This document shows, piece by piece, positions 29,813 through 38,145 of a DNA stretch of 64,000 nucleotides. The stretch is from Modestobacter italicus. GTDB lineage: Bacteria; Actinomycetota; Actinomycetes; Mycobacteriales; Geodermatophilaceae. The translations under genes and the position numbers were made by a program. The stretch covers positions 2,852,001-2,916,000 of the forward strand of contig NC_017955.1 of the NCBI RefSeq assembly GCF_000306785.1, in the 5' to 3' direction. The notes beneath the pieces were generated by a model that was given only the letters and a program-made list of their open reading frames with translations, did not search any database and was not told the DNA's origin. The stretch's first letter is position 1; every line of letters starts with the position of its first letter.

Positions 29813-30667
29813 TCAACCTGGGCCGGTTTGGCCCACCTTCACGACCGCCCGCCCGTCGGCCGCGCCGACCACCTCCACCAACCGGGCCGCGTCGCGCGAA
29901 CCCGGCGCCGCGGTCAGCATGACGGCCGCCAGGTCGTCACCGGGGAGCGCGATCAGGTTGCCGACGAGCGTGAGGGAGTCGCCGTCGGACTGGGTGAACG
30001 TCGCGCTGCTCTCGTACGCCGCCACCGGCCGCGGTGCCCGCCACAGCGTGTCGAACCGCCGGCTGCGGCTGCGCATCTCGTCCACCAGGGCGGCGAGCGA
30101 CGCGTCGGCCGGGTAGCGCAGCCGTGCCGCCCTCAGCTGGGCCACCAGGACCGCCTCGTGACTCCTCGCGTCGGTCGCGGACTGCTGGAAGGCGGCGAAC
30201 GGGTGGCAGAAGGCGCGCCAGGCGACGTTCCACTCCCAGCGCTCCCCGGTGCGGTCCCAGTGCTCCAGGGCCAGGAAGGCGCTGTTGACCGCGACGAGGT
30301 TCATCGCGGCGTCGGTGACGATCATCGGGGTGTCGGCGAACCGCTCCAGCAGCCGCGTCGCGCCCGGGCCGAGGTCGGTGGGCACCTGCCCGTCCGCGGC
30401 GGCGTACCCGGCCAGCGCCGAGAGCCGCTCGTAGTCCGCCCGTCCGGCGCCCAGCGCCCGGGCGATCGCCTTCACCACGCCGGCCGAGGGGTGGCTGCGC
30501 CCCTGTTCCAGCCGGCGGACGTAGTCCGCCGACATGCCGGCGAGCTCACCGAGCTCCTCCCGCCGCAGGCCGGACACCCGCCGACTGACCACGGGCAGCC
30601 CGACGGCCGCGGGGTCCGTGCTCTCCCGGAGATGGCGCACTGCAGCACCGAAGTCGGAACGGTCCAC
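29813..30667 (-). CDS. XRE-family HTH regulator with MmyB-like ligand domain
   Basis: This 284-residue protein has an N-terminal helix-turn-helix (RRVSGLRREELGELAGMSADYV and RRLEQGRSHPSAGVVKAIARAL) and a C-terminal MmyB-like PAS-type domain (about 110-275), which binds small ligands in relatives. In actinobacteria such regulators usually control a neighbouring oxidoreductase. The oxidoreductase and cupin genes follow on the same strand and are the likely targets. The start is GTG 30667. A small hairpin (TGGGCC/GGCCCA) at 29819-29835 overlaps its 3' end. Confidence 0.87.
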   Translation of the reverse strand: MDRSDFGAAVRHLRESTDPAAVGLPVVSRRVSGLRREELGELAGMSADYVRRLEQGRSHPSAGVVKAIARALGAGRADYERLSALAGYAAADGQVPTDLGPGATRLLERFADTPMIVTDAAMNLVAVNSAFLALEHWDRTGERWEWNVAWRAFCHPFAAFQQSATDARSHEAVLVAQLRAARLRYPADASLAALVDEMRSRSRRFDTLWRAPRPVAAYESSATFTQSDGDSLTLVGNLIALPGDDLAAVMLTAAPGSRDAARLVEVVGAADGRAVVKVGQTGPG

Positions 30668-30712
30668 GGCGCGAGTGTGCCCTGCGGACGTGTCCAGGTG
30701 GGCTCGCCGCGG

Positions 30713-31594
30713 TCAGGAGGCGGTGCTGTCCGACGACCCTGCGGCCGCCTCCGCCCTCCTGATGATGGCGATCGCCTCCTCCGCGAGGCTCCGCCCGTCC
30801 GTGAAGGGCTCGCGCCAGATCGCGAGCATGTCGCTCGCATCGCCCGCCAGCACGGAACGCGAGAAGGCCTCCACGCCGATCCGCCCCTGGTAGCCGGCGC
30901 TGAGCGCCTCCCGCACCACGGCGACCGGGTCGACAGATCCGCTCCCGAGCGGGCCGCGGCCGGACTGGCCCAGCTCCAGGTACCCCAGCACCGGTACGGC
31001 GGACCGGACGGCGCCGAGCATGTCCGCCTCCTCCACCGCCATGTGGAAGGTGTCCAGGTGCACCCTGAGGTGGGCCGAGCCACTGGTGGCGATGAAGTCC
31101 AGGGCCTGCTGGGCGGTGTTGAGCATGGCGGTCTCGTAGCGGTTGAGGACCTCGAAGGTCATCGTGACGCCGTGGGCGTGGGCGTGGTCGGCCACCGCGC
31201 CCAACGAGCGCGCCGCCCGCTCGAACGCCTCCCGGCCCGGCACCGTCTCGGCCCGCCCGAACAACCCGTACGAGACGCCGTTCATCTGGTCCCCGCCGAG
31301 TTCCACCGTGGCGTCCACCAGCCGGCGCAGGGCGGCCGCGCCCCGCTCCTGGTCCCCGGGGTCGGCAGCGGACACGTCGGCGCCCGGCGCCTGACCCCCG
31401 AGCGTGATCGGCGCGACACCGTGGTCGCGGAACAGCGCGGCCCACTCCGCGAGCGGAGCGCTCCCCGGGTCGATCGGGGGCAGCACCACGTGCGAGTAGC
31501 CCAGCTCGGCCAGCGCGGTGAGTGCCCCGCTGAGCCCTGGCTCGGAGAGGTCCGGGACCAGGACGTTCAGGTGGCAGGCGACCTCGATCGGCAC
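30713..31594 (-). CDS. Sugar epimerase/isomerase, D-tagatose 3-epimerase family, His ligand replaced
   Basis: This 293-residue TIM barrel resembles the ketose 3-epimerases. Three of four metal ligands are present at the family spacing: Glu148 (FEVLNRYE), Asp181 (HLDTFHM) and Glu242 (GVEAFS). They are offset by exactly four from Glu152, Asp185 and Glu246 of the Pseudomonas cichorii enzyme. The fourth ligand, His211 there, is Glu207 here (LGYLELGQSGRG). It should act on a ketose or ketose-like compound in the sugar operon. GTG 31594 follows GAGGAG. It is the last gene of the operon, nine bases after the SDR gene. Confidence 0.82.
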   Translation of the reverse strand: MPIEVACHLNVLVPDLSEPGLSGALTALAELGYSHVVLPPIDPGSAPLAEWAALFRDHGVAPITLGGQAPGADVSAADPGDQERGAAALRRLVDATVELGGDQMNGVSYGLFGRAETVPGREAFERAARSLGAVADHAHAHGVTMTFEVLNRYETAMLNTAQQALDFIATSGSAHLRVHLDTFHMAVEEADMLGAVRSAVPVLGYLELGQSGRGPLGSGSVDPVAVVREALSAGYQGRIGVEAFSRSVLAGDASDMLAIWREPFTDGRSLAEEAIAIIRRAEAAAGSSDSTAS

Positions 31595-31603
31595 GTCGGC
31601 TCC

Positions 31604-32386
31604 TCAGAACGTCGGCAGGTCGAGGCGCTTCTTGAACACCGAGTAGCCGTCGTCCACGTGCACGACGGTGCCGTTGATGACGTTGGCCTCGTCGGAGGCC
31701 AGGAACGCCACCACGTCGGCGATCTCGTGCGGCTCGGTGAGCTTGCCGCGCAGCTGCTCGGAGGCGAACGTCGTCCGCAGCTCCTCGCTGAACTGGTTGA
31801 TGATCGGCGTGCCGACCCGGCCGGGGGTGATCGCGACGGCCCGGATGCCGTACTCGGCCAGCTCGTAGGCGGCCGACCGGGTGAAGGAGATGACGGCGGC
31901 CTTCGCGGCGCTGTAGGTGAAGGCCAGCTCGGCCGCCTGCTCGCCGTAGATGGAGGAGGTGCTGATGATCACCCCGCCGGTGCCCTGGGCCCGGAACTGC
32001 CGACCGGCGGCGAGGATGCCGTAGTACACGCCGTCCTGGTCCACCCGGATCATCGGCTCGTAGTCGACCGCCGGGTCGTGGTCGAGCAGGGCCTTGCCAC
32101 CGGCGATGCCGGCGTTGTTGAAGATGACGTCGAGCTTGCCGAAGACGTCGACCGCGCGCTGCACGGCGGCCTCGACCTGGCTGTACACCGAGACGTCGAC
32201 CTGGACCGCCGCGGCGGCGCCCGGGTGGCCGTCGCCCTCGATCTCGGCGACCACCTTCTCCGCCCGCTCGCGGTCGATGTCGGCGACGACGACCTGGGCG
32301 CCTTCCCGGACGAACTTGTGGACGGTCGCCAGGCCGATGCCGCTGGCGCCACCGGTGATCAGAGCGACCTTGCCTTGCAGGCGCAT
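31604..32386 (-). CDS. SDR family sugar/polyol dehydrogenase
   Basis: This 260-residue classical short-chain dehydrogenase has the cofactor motif TGGASGIG (about 11-18), NNAG, and the catalytic Ser-Tyr-Lys in STSSIYGEQ and YSAAKAAV. Asp at the end of the second strand (VVVADIDRERA) favours NAD over NADP. Within this operon it probably oxidises a hydroxyl of the imported sugar or of an intermediate. ATG 32386 follows AAAGG. It lies 84 bases after the binding-protein gene. Confidence 0.88.
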   Translation of the reverse strand: MRLQGKVALITGGASGIGLATVHKFVREGAQVVVADIDRERAEKVVAEIEGDGHPGAAAAVQVDVSVYSQVEAAVQRAVDVFGKLDVIFNNAGIAGGKALLDHDPAVDYEPMIRVDQDGVYYGILAAGRQFRAQGTGGVIISTSSIYGEQAAELAFTYSAAKAAVISFTRSAAYELAEYGIRAVAITPGRVGTPIINQFSEELRTTFASEQLRGKLTEPHEIADVVAFLASDEANVINGTVVHVDDGYSVFKKRLDLPTF

Positions 32387-32470
32387 GGCCGTGCCTTTCC
32401 GCTGAGGTGGGTCGTGGGGAGCGGTCGGGGTCGGAGCACCGCCCCGGCCCCGACCGCCCGTGGAGCCGAG

Positions 32471-33469
32471 CTAGCCCAACTTGTCCGACGGCGTGATGGT
32501 GGACGCGTTGGACGAGTTGACGATGGTCACGTCCTCGGCCTGGAAGTTCTCCTCCGGGAGCTCCTGGGACTCCTGGTAGGTGGTCACGTCCTCCATCAGC
32601 GTGTCCAGGATCTCCGGCCACGGCTGGTTGGCGGTGGCCAGGAACGCGCCACCGGACTGGATCTGGGCGAGGGCCTCGCTCGTGGCGTCGCAGCCCGTCA
32701 CCTTCGCCGTCGAGCCGGCCTCGGTGATGGCCTGGGAGGCGCCCAGCGCCGCGTCGTCCCAGCCGACCCAGACGGCGTCGAGCCCGTTCGGGTTGGCGGA
32801 GAGGTAGTCGGTGACGATGGCCAGCGCCTCGGTGCGGCCGGTGGCCGGGGACTTGACCTTCTGCACGTCACCGCCGGCGATGTTCGCGCCGGCGGCCTTC
32901 AGCTCCTCGAGCGCCAGTTCCGAGCGCAGCCGGATGCCGGGGTGCGGGTCGTGGCCGATGACCATGACGTTCTTGCCCTGCAGCGTGCCCAGCGACGCCT
33001 CGATCTCGCCCAACGTGCCGTCGGCGATGCCCTGCTGGTCGGTGGTGATGTTCACTGCGAAGGCGTCGGTCGGCTTGGTCGCGCTGTCCATGGCGAAGAT
33101 CGGGATGTCCGCGTCCTTGGCGGCGGTGACGATCGACCCGATCGAGGCCACGTCGGTGTAGCCGTCCAGGATCACGTCGGCGCCCTGCCCGATGGCGCTC
33201 TCGACCTGCGGGTTCATCTTCTGGAAGTCGAAGTCGCCCTGGATCATCTTCAGGTCCCAGCCGTTCGCCTCCGCCTTCTCCGTGACGGCCTTGACCCACC
33301 ACGCGCCGATCGGCGTCTGGTTCCCCGAGGTGAAGGCGATGACCTTGAACGGGTCGTCGCCACCGCCGCCGCCACCGCCCCCGCCGTCACCGGACCCGCA
33401 ACCCGCCAGCACCGTCGTGAGCACCGCGGCCGCCGCGACGGCCGCGACCGATCCGTTTCTCCTGCGCAT
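32471..33469 (-). CDS. Sugar ABC transporter substrate-binding lipoprotein
   Basis: This 332-residue type I periplasmic-binding-like protein (RbsB class) has a signal peptide with lipobox LAGC at Cys23, so it is anchored on the outer face of the membrane. A run of nine Gly follows as a linker. The core has the two-domain fold with KVIAFTSGNQT and ADVILDGYTD. It delivers a sugar or polyol to the permease and ATPase encoded upstream. ATG 33469 follows AAGGGAG. Ligand is unknown. Confidence 0.9.
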   Translation of the reverse strand: MRRRNGSVAAVAAAAVLTTVLAGCGSGDGGGGGGGGGDDPFKVIAFTSGNQTPIGAWWVKAVTEKAEANGWDLKMIQGDFDFQKMNPQVESAIGQGADVILDGYTDVASIGSIVTAAKDADIPIFAMDSATKPTDAFAVNITTDQQGIADGTLGEIEASLGTLQGKNVMVIGHDPHPGIRLRSELALEELKAAGANIAGGDVQKVKSPATGRTEALAIVTDYLSANPNGLDAVWVGWDDAALGASQAITEAGSTAKVTGCDATSEALAQIQSGGAFLATANQPWPEILDTLMEDVTTYQESQELPEENFQAEDVTIVNSSNASTITPSDKLG

Positions 33470-33571
33470 GATCTACTCCCTTGTAGGACGTGCTGGTAGG
33501 ACGTGCGGTCTGCCGTTGCCGACCGGGTGGGTGTGGTCGTCGTCCGACCGTGGGGGGAACGCGCGGTCCTG

Positions 33572-34561
33572 CTACCTCTCGCGCGTCCTGACGGAGGAGA
33601 GCGTCACGGCGGCGATGATGATCAGCCCGGTGACCACCTGCTGCACGTAGGAGTTCACGCCGAGGATGTTGAGCCCGTTGCTCATCACGCCGATGATCGC
33701 GACGCCCACCATCGTGCCGACGAGGTTGGCCCGGCCGGACCTGATGACGGTCATGCCGAGGAACACCGCGGCCACCGAGAACAGCAGGTTGTCGCTGCCC
33801 TGCACGGCGCTCGCGCTGCCCAGCCGCGCGGCCAGCAGGATCCCGCCGACCGCGGAGATGAGTCCCGCCGCGGCGAAGGCCAGCAACCGGCCGCGGTTGA
33901 CGTTGATCCCGGAGAGGCGGGAGACCTCGACGTTGCCGCCGATGGCGTACCACTTGCGGCCGGTCGTGGTGAAGCGCAGCAGCGCCCAGAGGACGACGCT
34001 CAGGCCGATCGCGATGTACACCGGCACCGGGATGTTCAGGAACCTCCCCTGGCCGAGAGAGTTGAAGCCCGCCGGCAGGTCGAACAGGGTCGTCCCGTCG
34101 GTGACCAGGTAGGCGAGCCCGGTCACCGACGTCATGGTCGCCAGGGTCGCCACGAACGCGGAGAGGCCCACGTAGGCGACCAGGAAGCCGTTGGCCAGAC
34201 CGACGCCCAGGCCCACCGCGAGCGCGACGAGGATCGCCGGCACGGTCGACGACCCGTCCAGCATCAGCGAGGCCGCCACGGACCCGGCCAGGCTGGACGT
34301 CGCGGCCAGGGAGAGGTCGAAGTCACCGACGACCATGACCAGCGTCTGGGCCCCGGCGATGATCGCCAGGATCGAGACCTGGAAGAGGATGTTCCGCACG
34401 TTGGTGAACGTCAGGAACACGTCCGGGCGCATCGCGAAGAAGAAGACGACCAGCGCGACCAGGGCGATCGTCGTCCCGCCCTGCACCAGGAACTTCCCGA
34501 TGGACGTGCGCTTCTGGACGGGGACCTCCGCCGTCGCCGGTGGAGTCGTCGTGGTGGTCAT
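33572..34561 (-). CDS. Sugar ABC transporter permease (RbsC-like)
   Basis: This 329-residue permease of the branched-chain/ribose class (BPD_transp_2) has eight or more hydrophobic helices and the family segments GAQTLVMVVGDFDLSLAATSSLAG and GIGVMSNGLNILGV-like sequence near the C terminus. It forms the membrane channel with the ATPase whose stop it overlaps as ATGA. A predicted homodimer in the inner membrane fits a single permease gene in the operon. Confidence 0.9.
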   Translation of the reverse strand: MTTTTTPPATAEVPVQKRTSIGKFLVQGGTTIALVALVVFFFAMRPDVFLTFTNVRNILFQVSILAIIAGAQTLVMVVGDFDLSLAATSSLAGSVAASLMLDGSSTVPAILVALAVGLGVGLANGFLVAYVGLSAFVATLATMTSVTGLAYLVTDGTTLFDLPAGFNSLGQGRFLNIPVPVYIAIGLSVVLWALLRFTTTGRKWYAIGGNVEVSRLSGINVNRGRLLAFAAAGLISAVGGILLAARLGSASAVQGSDNLLFSVAAVFLGMTVIRSGRANLVGTMVGVAIIGVMSNGLNILGVNSYVQQVVTGLIIIAAVTLSSVRTRER

Positions 34562-36078
34562 GAGACTGCCTTCCCGTAGCAGTAGGCGAGCAGGAGTTCT
34601 TCGTCGGCGTCCTCCGACCGGGCCTCCCCCGAGATCCGGCCCTCGTGCATGATCAGGACGCGGTCGCTCATCCCGATGAGCTCGGGCAGCTCGGAGCTGA
34701 CCGCGATGACGGTCGTGCCGGTGGCGGCGAGCCGTCGGATCAGCCGGTAGATCTCGGCCTTCGTGCCCACGTCGATGCCTCGTGTCGGCTCGTCCATCAG
34801 CAGGACGGCGGGGTTGCGGGCCAGCATCTTCGCCAGCACGACCTTCTGCTGGTTCCCGCCGGAGAGCTCGCCGACCGGCTGGTGCGGGCTGCGTGCCTTG
34901 ACCTGGAGGTCGGACATCCCGCGTCGGGTGATGTCGGCGATGCGCCCGCCGGAGACCATGCCGAGCGAGCTCACCGTGGCGATGTTGGCCAGCGCGATGT
35001 TGTCCTGGATCGTCGCGCTGAGGATGACCCCCTGGCTCCGCCGCTCCTCGGGCACCAGTGCCATGCCCGCGTCCAGGGTCCTGGCGACGCCGGCGGAGTG
35101 CGGCAGCCGGGTCCCGGCCACCGTGATCGACCCGGAGACGTGCTTCTGGGCACCGGCGAGGATGCGCAGCAGCTCGCTGCGCCCCGCCCCGGCGAGGCCC
35201 CCGATGCCGACGACCTCACCGCGGTGGGCGGTGAAGGAGACGTCCTGGACGCGGCGTCCGGAGAGCCCCTCGACGGTGAGGGCCACTGTCGAGGTGGCGG
35301 TCCCGCGGTCCGGGAAGAGCTCACCGGGCGACCGGCCGACCATCGTCGAGATGACCTCGTCGATGGTCGAGTCGACCACGTCCTTGGTGAGCACGGTCTC
35401 GCCGTTGCGCATGATCGTGATCCGGTCGCAGAGCTCGAAGACCTCCTCGAGCCGGTGCGACACGTAGACGATCGCCACACCGCTCGCGCGCAGCGAGCGG
35501 AGCACCGCGAACAGCTCGGTGATCTCGGTGTCGGTCAGCGACGCGGTCGGCTCGTCGAGGATGAGCACCTGGGCGTCGTTGGCGAGGGCCCGGGCGAAGG
35601 ACACCATGGTCTGCTGGACGGGCGAGAGCTCGCCGGCCAGCTGCCGCAGCGGGATCCTCTGGTGGAGCCTGTCCAGCTGCTCCTGCGCCCGGCGGCGCAG
35701 CCTCGACCACTGCACGATGCCGCCGCGGCTGGGGGTCTGGTCACCGAGCAGGATGTTCTCCGCCACGCTGATCGTGGGGATGATGGAGAGCTCCTGGTAC
35801 AGCGCGACGATGCCGGCGTGGTTGGCCACCCGGACGTTGGCGAACTCCACCTCCTCCCCGCTGCGCAGGATCCGCCCCGAGTCGGGGGTGTGGACGCCGG
35901 TGAGCACCTTCACCAGCGTCGACTTGCCGGCGCCGTTCTCGCCGAGGAGCGCGTGGATCTCGCCGGGCCGCACCGACAACTCGGCGCCGTTGAGCGCGAA
36001 CACCCCGTCGAAGTGCTTGGAGATCCCCACGGCCTCCAGCGCCGGCGCCGCCTCCGCGACCGCGAACGCCGTGCTCAT
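34558..36078 (-). CDS. Sugar ABC transporter ATPase (RbsA-like, two ABC domains)
   Basis: This 506-residue protein has two ABC domains in tandem. The first is complete, with Walker A LLGENGAGKSTLVKVL, signature LSPVQQTMVSFARAL and Walker B VLILDEPTASLT. The second starts GIGGLAGAGRSELLRIL, a degenerate Walker A lacking Lys, and has LSGGNQQKVVLAKML and VLLMDEPTRGIDVG. This asymmetry is normal for RbsA/MglA/XylG proteins. It energises import of the sugar. Its ATG overlaps the dehydrogenase stop and its stop overlaps the permease start. Confidence 0.93.
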   Translation of the reverse strand: MSTAFAVAEAAPALEAVGISKHFDGVFALNGAELSVRPGEIHALLGENGAGKSTLVKVLTGVHTPDSGRILRSGEEVEFANVRVANHAGIVALYQELSIIPTISVAENILLGDQTPSRGGIVQWSRLRRRAQEQLDRLHQRIPLRQLAGELSPVQQTMVSFARALANDAQVLILDEPTASLTDTEITELFAVLRSLRASGVAIVYVSHRLEEVFELCDRITIMRNGETVLTKDVVDSTIDEVISTMVGRSPGELFPDRGTATSTVALTVEGLSGRRVQDVSFTAHRGEVVGIGGLAGAGRSELLRILAGAQKHVSGSITVAGTRLPHSAGVARTLDAGMALVPEERRSQGVILSATIQDNIALANIATVSSLGMVSGGRIADITRRGMSDLQVKARSPHQPVGELSGGNQQKVVLAKMLARNPAVLLMDEPTRGIDVGTKAEIYRLIRRLAATGTTVIAVSSELPELIGMSDRVLIMHEGRISGEARSEDADEELLLAYCYGKAVS

Positions 36079-37142
36079 GCCGCCGGCCCGTCGTCCGCGA
36101 TGTCGTTGCAGCGGATCAGGACCTTGGGGTGCCGGCCGCTGACGTGCGCGGCGAACGCCTCCACGGCCTGGTCCAGGGGGAAGTCCGTACCGGTCAGCGC
36201 GTCGAGGTCGAGCAGCGGCAGCAGCTGGACCGCCCGCGGGAAGGCGTAGGGCGACACGAAGACCCCGGTGAGCGTGAGCTCCTTGAGGTAGAGGAAGTCC
36301 GAGAGGTTCAGCGGCATCTCGAAGTCGTGCGGGTACATCGCCCCGTAGACGACGGTGCCGCCCTTCGCCGCCAGGTCGAGCAGTCCGCGGACCGCACGGG
36401 GCGAGCCCGACGCGTCGATGACGACGTCGTAGCCGCGTCCCCCGGTGATCTCGGCCGCCCGGGCCTCCTGGTCCTCGGTGAGCGGGTCGATCACGTGCTC
36501 CGCGCCGGCGGCCAGCGCCATCTCCCGGCGGTCGGCGATCGGCTCGATCAGGGTCAGCGAGGTGGCCCCGTGCAGCCGCATGACCTGCAGCGCCAGTTGC
36601 CCGATCGGACCGCCGCCGCAGATCGCCACCCGGTCACCGACCCGGAGACGGGTCTTGTCCGCGATCCGGACGGCGACGGAGGTGGGCTCGAGCAGCGCAC
36701 CGTGCCGGAGGCTGACGGAGTCCGGCAGCCGGTACACCTGGGACTCGTGCCAGGTCACCGTCTCGGCCATCCCGGGCCGGTTGTAGTCCTGGATGAACTC
36801 GCAGAACTGCTGGCGTCCGTCCCGGCACGGCCCGCAGCTCCCGCAGAAGCGCAGGAAGTTGCCGGCGATGCGGTCCCCCACCTCGATCCCGGTGCGGACG
36901 CCGTCGCCCACCGCCTCCACGACGCCGGAGAGCTCGTGGCCGAGACCGATGGGCACGTCGGTGCCGAAGAACCCCTCGGCCAGGTGGGGGTCCGACCCGC
37001 AGATCGCCGAGTAGGCGACCCGGATCCGCACGTCCTCCGGGCCCAGCGGCTGCTCGGGCATCTCGACGACGCCGATCCGGCCCCGGGTGGACTCGTCCGG
37101 GTCGCGCAGGCTGCCGATCTTGGTGACCGCGACTGTTCTCAT
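36075..37142 (-). CDS. Zinc-dependent polyol/alcohol dehydrogenase (MDR family)
   Basis: This 355-residue medium-chain dehydrogenase has catalytic zinc residues in AICGSD and GLGHELSGVVE, a structural zinc loop CGSCGPCRDGRQQFC, and the nucleotide motif ICGGGPIGQLALQVM. The family includes sorbitol, xylitol and threonine dehydrogenases. Within this operon the likely reaction is NAD-linked oxidation of a polyol or sugar carbon to a ketone. ATG 37142 follows GGAGAG. It is 22 bases after the transketolase C-terminal subunit gene and overlaps the ABC ATPase gene. Confidence 0.88.
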   Translation of the reverse strand: MRTVAVTKIGSLRDPDESTRGRIGVVEMPEQPLGPEDVRIRVAYSAICGSDPHLAEGFFGTDVPIGLGHELSGVVEAVGDGVRTGIEVGDRIAGNFLRFCGSCGPCRDGRQQFCEFIQDYNRPGMAETVTWHESQVYRLPDSVSLRHGALLEPTSVAVRIADKTRLRVGDRVAICGGGPIGQLALQVMRLHGATSLTLIEPIADRREMALAAGAEHVIDPLTEDQEARAAEITGGRGYDVVIDASGSPRAVRGLLDLAAKGGTVVYGAMYPHDFEMPLNLSDFLYLKELTLTGVFVSPYAFPRAVQLLPLLDLDALTGTDFPLDQAVEAFAAHVSGRHPKVLIRCNDIADDGPAA

Positions 37143-37164
37143 CTGTCTCTCCGTCCGGCGCGGG

Positions 37165-38145
37165 TCAGTGGGACGAGGGCCAGGACGGCTGCGCGATCAC
37201 CCGGCGGGTGGCCGCGACCGTCGCCGCGAGGCCGTAGCCGTGCTTGTCGCGCAGCTCCTCGTCGTCGCCGAAGCCCGCGTAGACCTGGGGGATGCCGAGC
37301 CGTTCGAAGGCGTTCAGCCGGATGCCCCGGTCGGCGACGACGTCGGCGATGCGCGTCGCCAGGCCGCCGTAGGCGAGGTGGTCCTCCAGGACGACGAACC
37401 GACCGCCGGTCTCGTCGGCGCACTGGGCGATCAGCGCCTCGTCGATCGGCTTCAGCGTGAACATGTCGACCACCCGCACCGACCGGCCGTCCGCGGCGAG
37501 GTCCTCGGCCGCCTGGAGCGCCTGGGCCACCGTCGTCCCGTGCGTGAAGATCGTGGCGTCGGTGCCGTCGCGGGCGATGATGCCCTTGCCGATCCGCACG
37601 TCGTGCTCACCCTCGGCGTAGAGGACCTTGTCCTTCTTGCCGACCGCGAGCCGGATGTAGATCGGTCCCGGCAGGGTCATCGACTGGCGCAGGACCTCAC
37701 CGACCATGGCCGGGTCACCGACCGAGGTGACGGTCATGTTCGTGAGGGCGCACATGAGCGCCAGGTCCTCGACCGCGTAGTGCGTCGACCCGCCGTTGCC
37801 GACCAACCCGCCGTGCGTCCCGATGATCTTGACCGGCAGGTTGGGGTAGCAGACGTCCGTGCGGATCTGCTCCAGCGCCCGCATGCTCAGGAAGGGCAGC
37901 ATGCCGGAGACGACCGGGATGTTGCCGTCGTAGGCGAGGCCGGCGGCGATGCCGACGCAGACCTGCTCCGCGAGGCCGACGTCGACGAAGCGGTCCGGGA
38001 ACGTCTCCTGGAACTCCACCAGCGTCGCGCCGATGTCCGGGGTGAGCACCCAGAGGTTCTCGTGCGTCTTGCCGAGCTCCGCGAGGGTCGTCCCGATCAC
38101 CGACCGGGCCGACAGCATCTCGCCGAACGTGAACGTGACCGGCAT
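37165..38145 (-). CDS. Split transketolase, C-terminal subunit
   Basis: The 326-residue protein holds the pyrimidine-binding and C-terminal domains of transketolase as a separate chain. The catalytic Glu that activates thiamine diphosphate is in FVDVGLAEQVCVGIAAGLAY. It pairs with the N-terminal subunit encoded just upstream; the two genes overlap as TGATG. Split transketolases move two-carbon ketol units and are typical of specialised sugar routes rather than the core pentose phosphate pathway. Length fits the usual 310-330 residues. Confidence 0.92.
   Translation of the reverse strand: MPVTFTFGEMLSARSVIGTTLAELGKTHENLWVLTPDIGATLVEFQETFPDRFVDVGLAEQVCVGIAAGLAYDGNIPVVSGMLPFLSMRALEQIRTDVCYPNLPVKIIGTHGGLVGNGGSTHYAVEDLALMCALTNMTVTSVGDPAMVGEVLRQSMTLPGPIYIRLAVGKKDKVLYAEGEHDVRIGKGIIARDGTDATIFTHGTTVAQALQAAEDLAADGRSVRVVDMFTLKPIDEALIAQCADETGGRFVVLEDHLAYGGLATRIADVVADRGIRLNAFERLGIPQVYAGFGDDEELRDKHGYGLAATVAATRRVIAQPSWPSSH

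Noticed and set aside
33361-33400. Tandem GGC-rich repeat as a regulatory or CRISPR-like repeat
   Set aside because: It encodes the poly-Gly linker after the lipobox of the sugar-binding lipoprotein and is a simple coding repeat.
29609-33499. A plus-strand open frame of nearly 1300 codons
   Set aside because: It crosses five well-supported minus-strand genes and has low-complexity composition, so it is a shadow frame.
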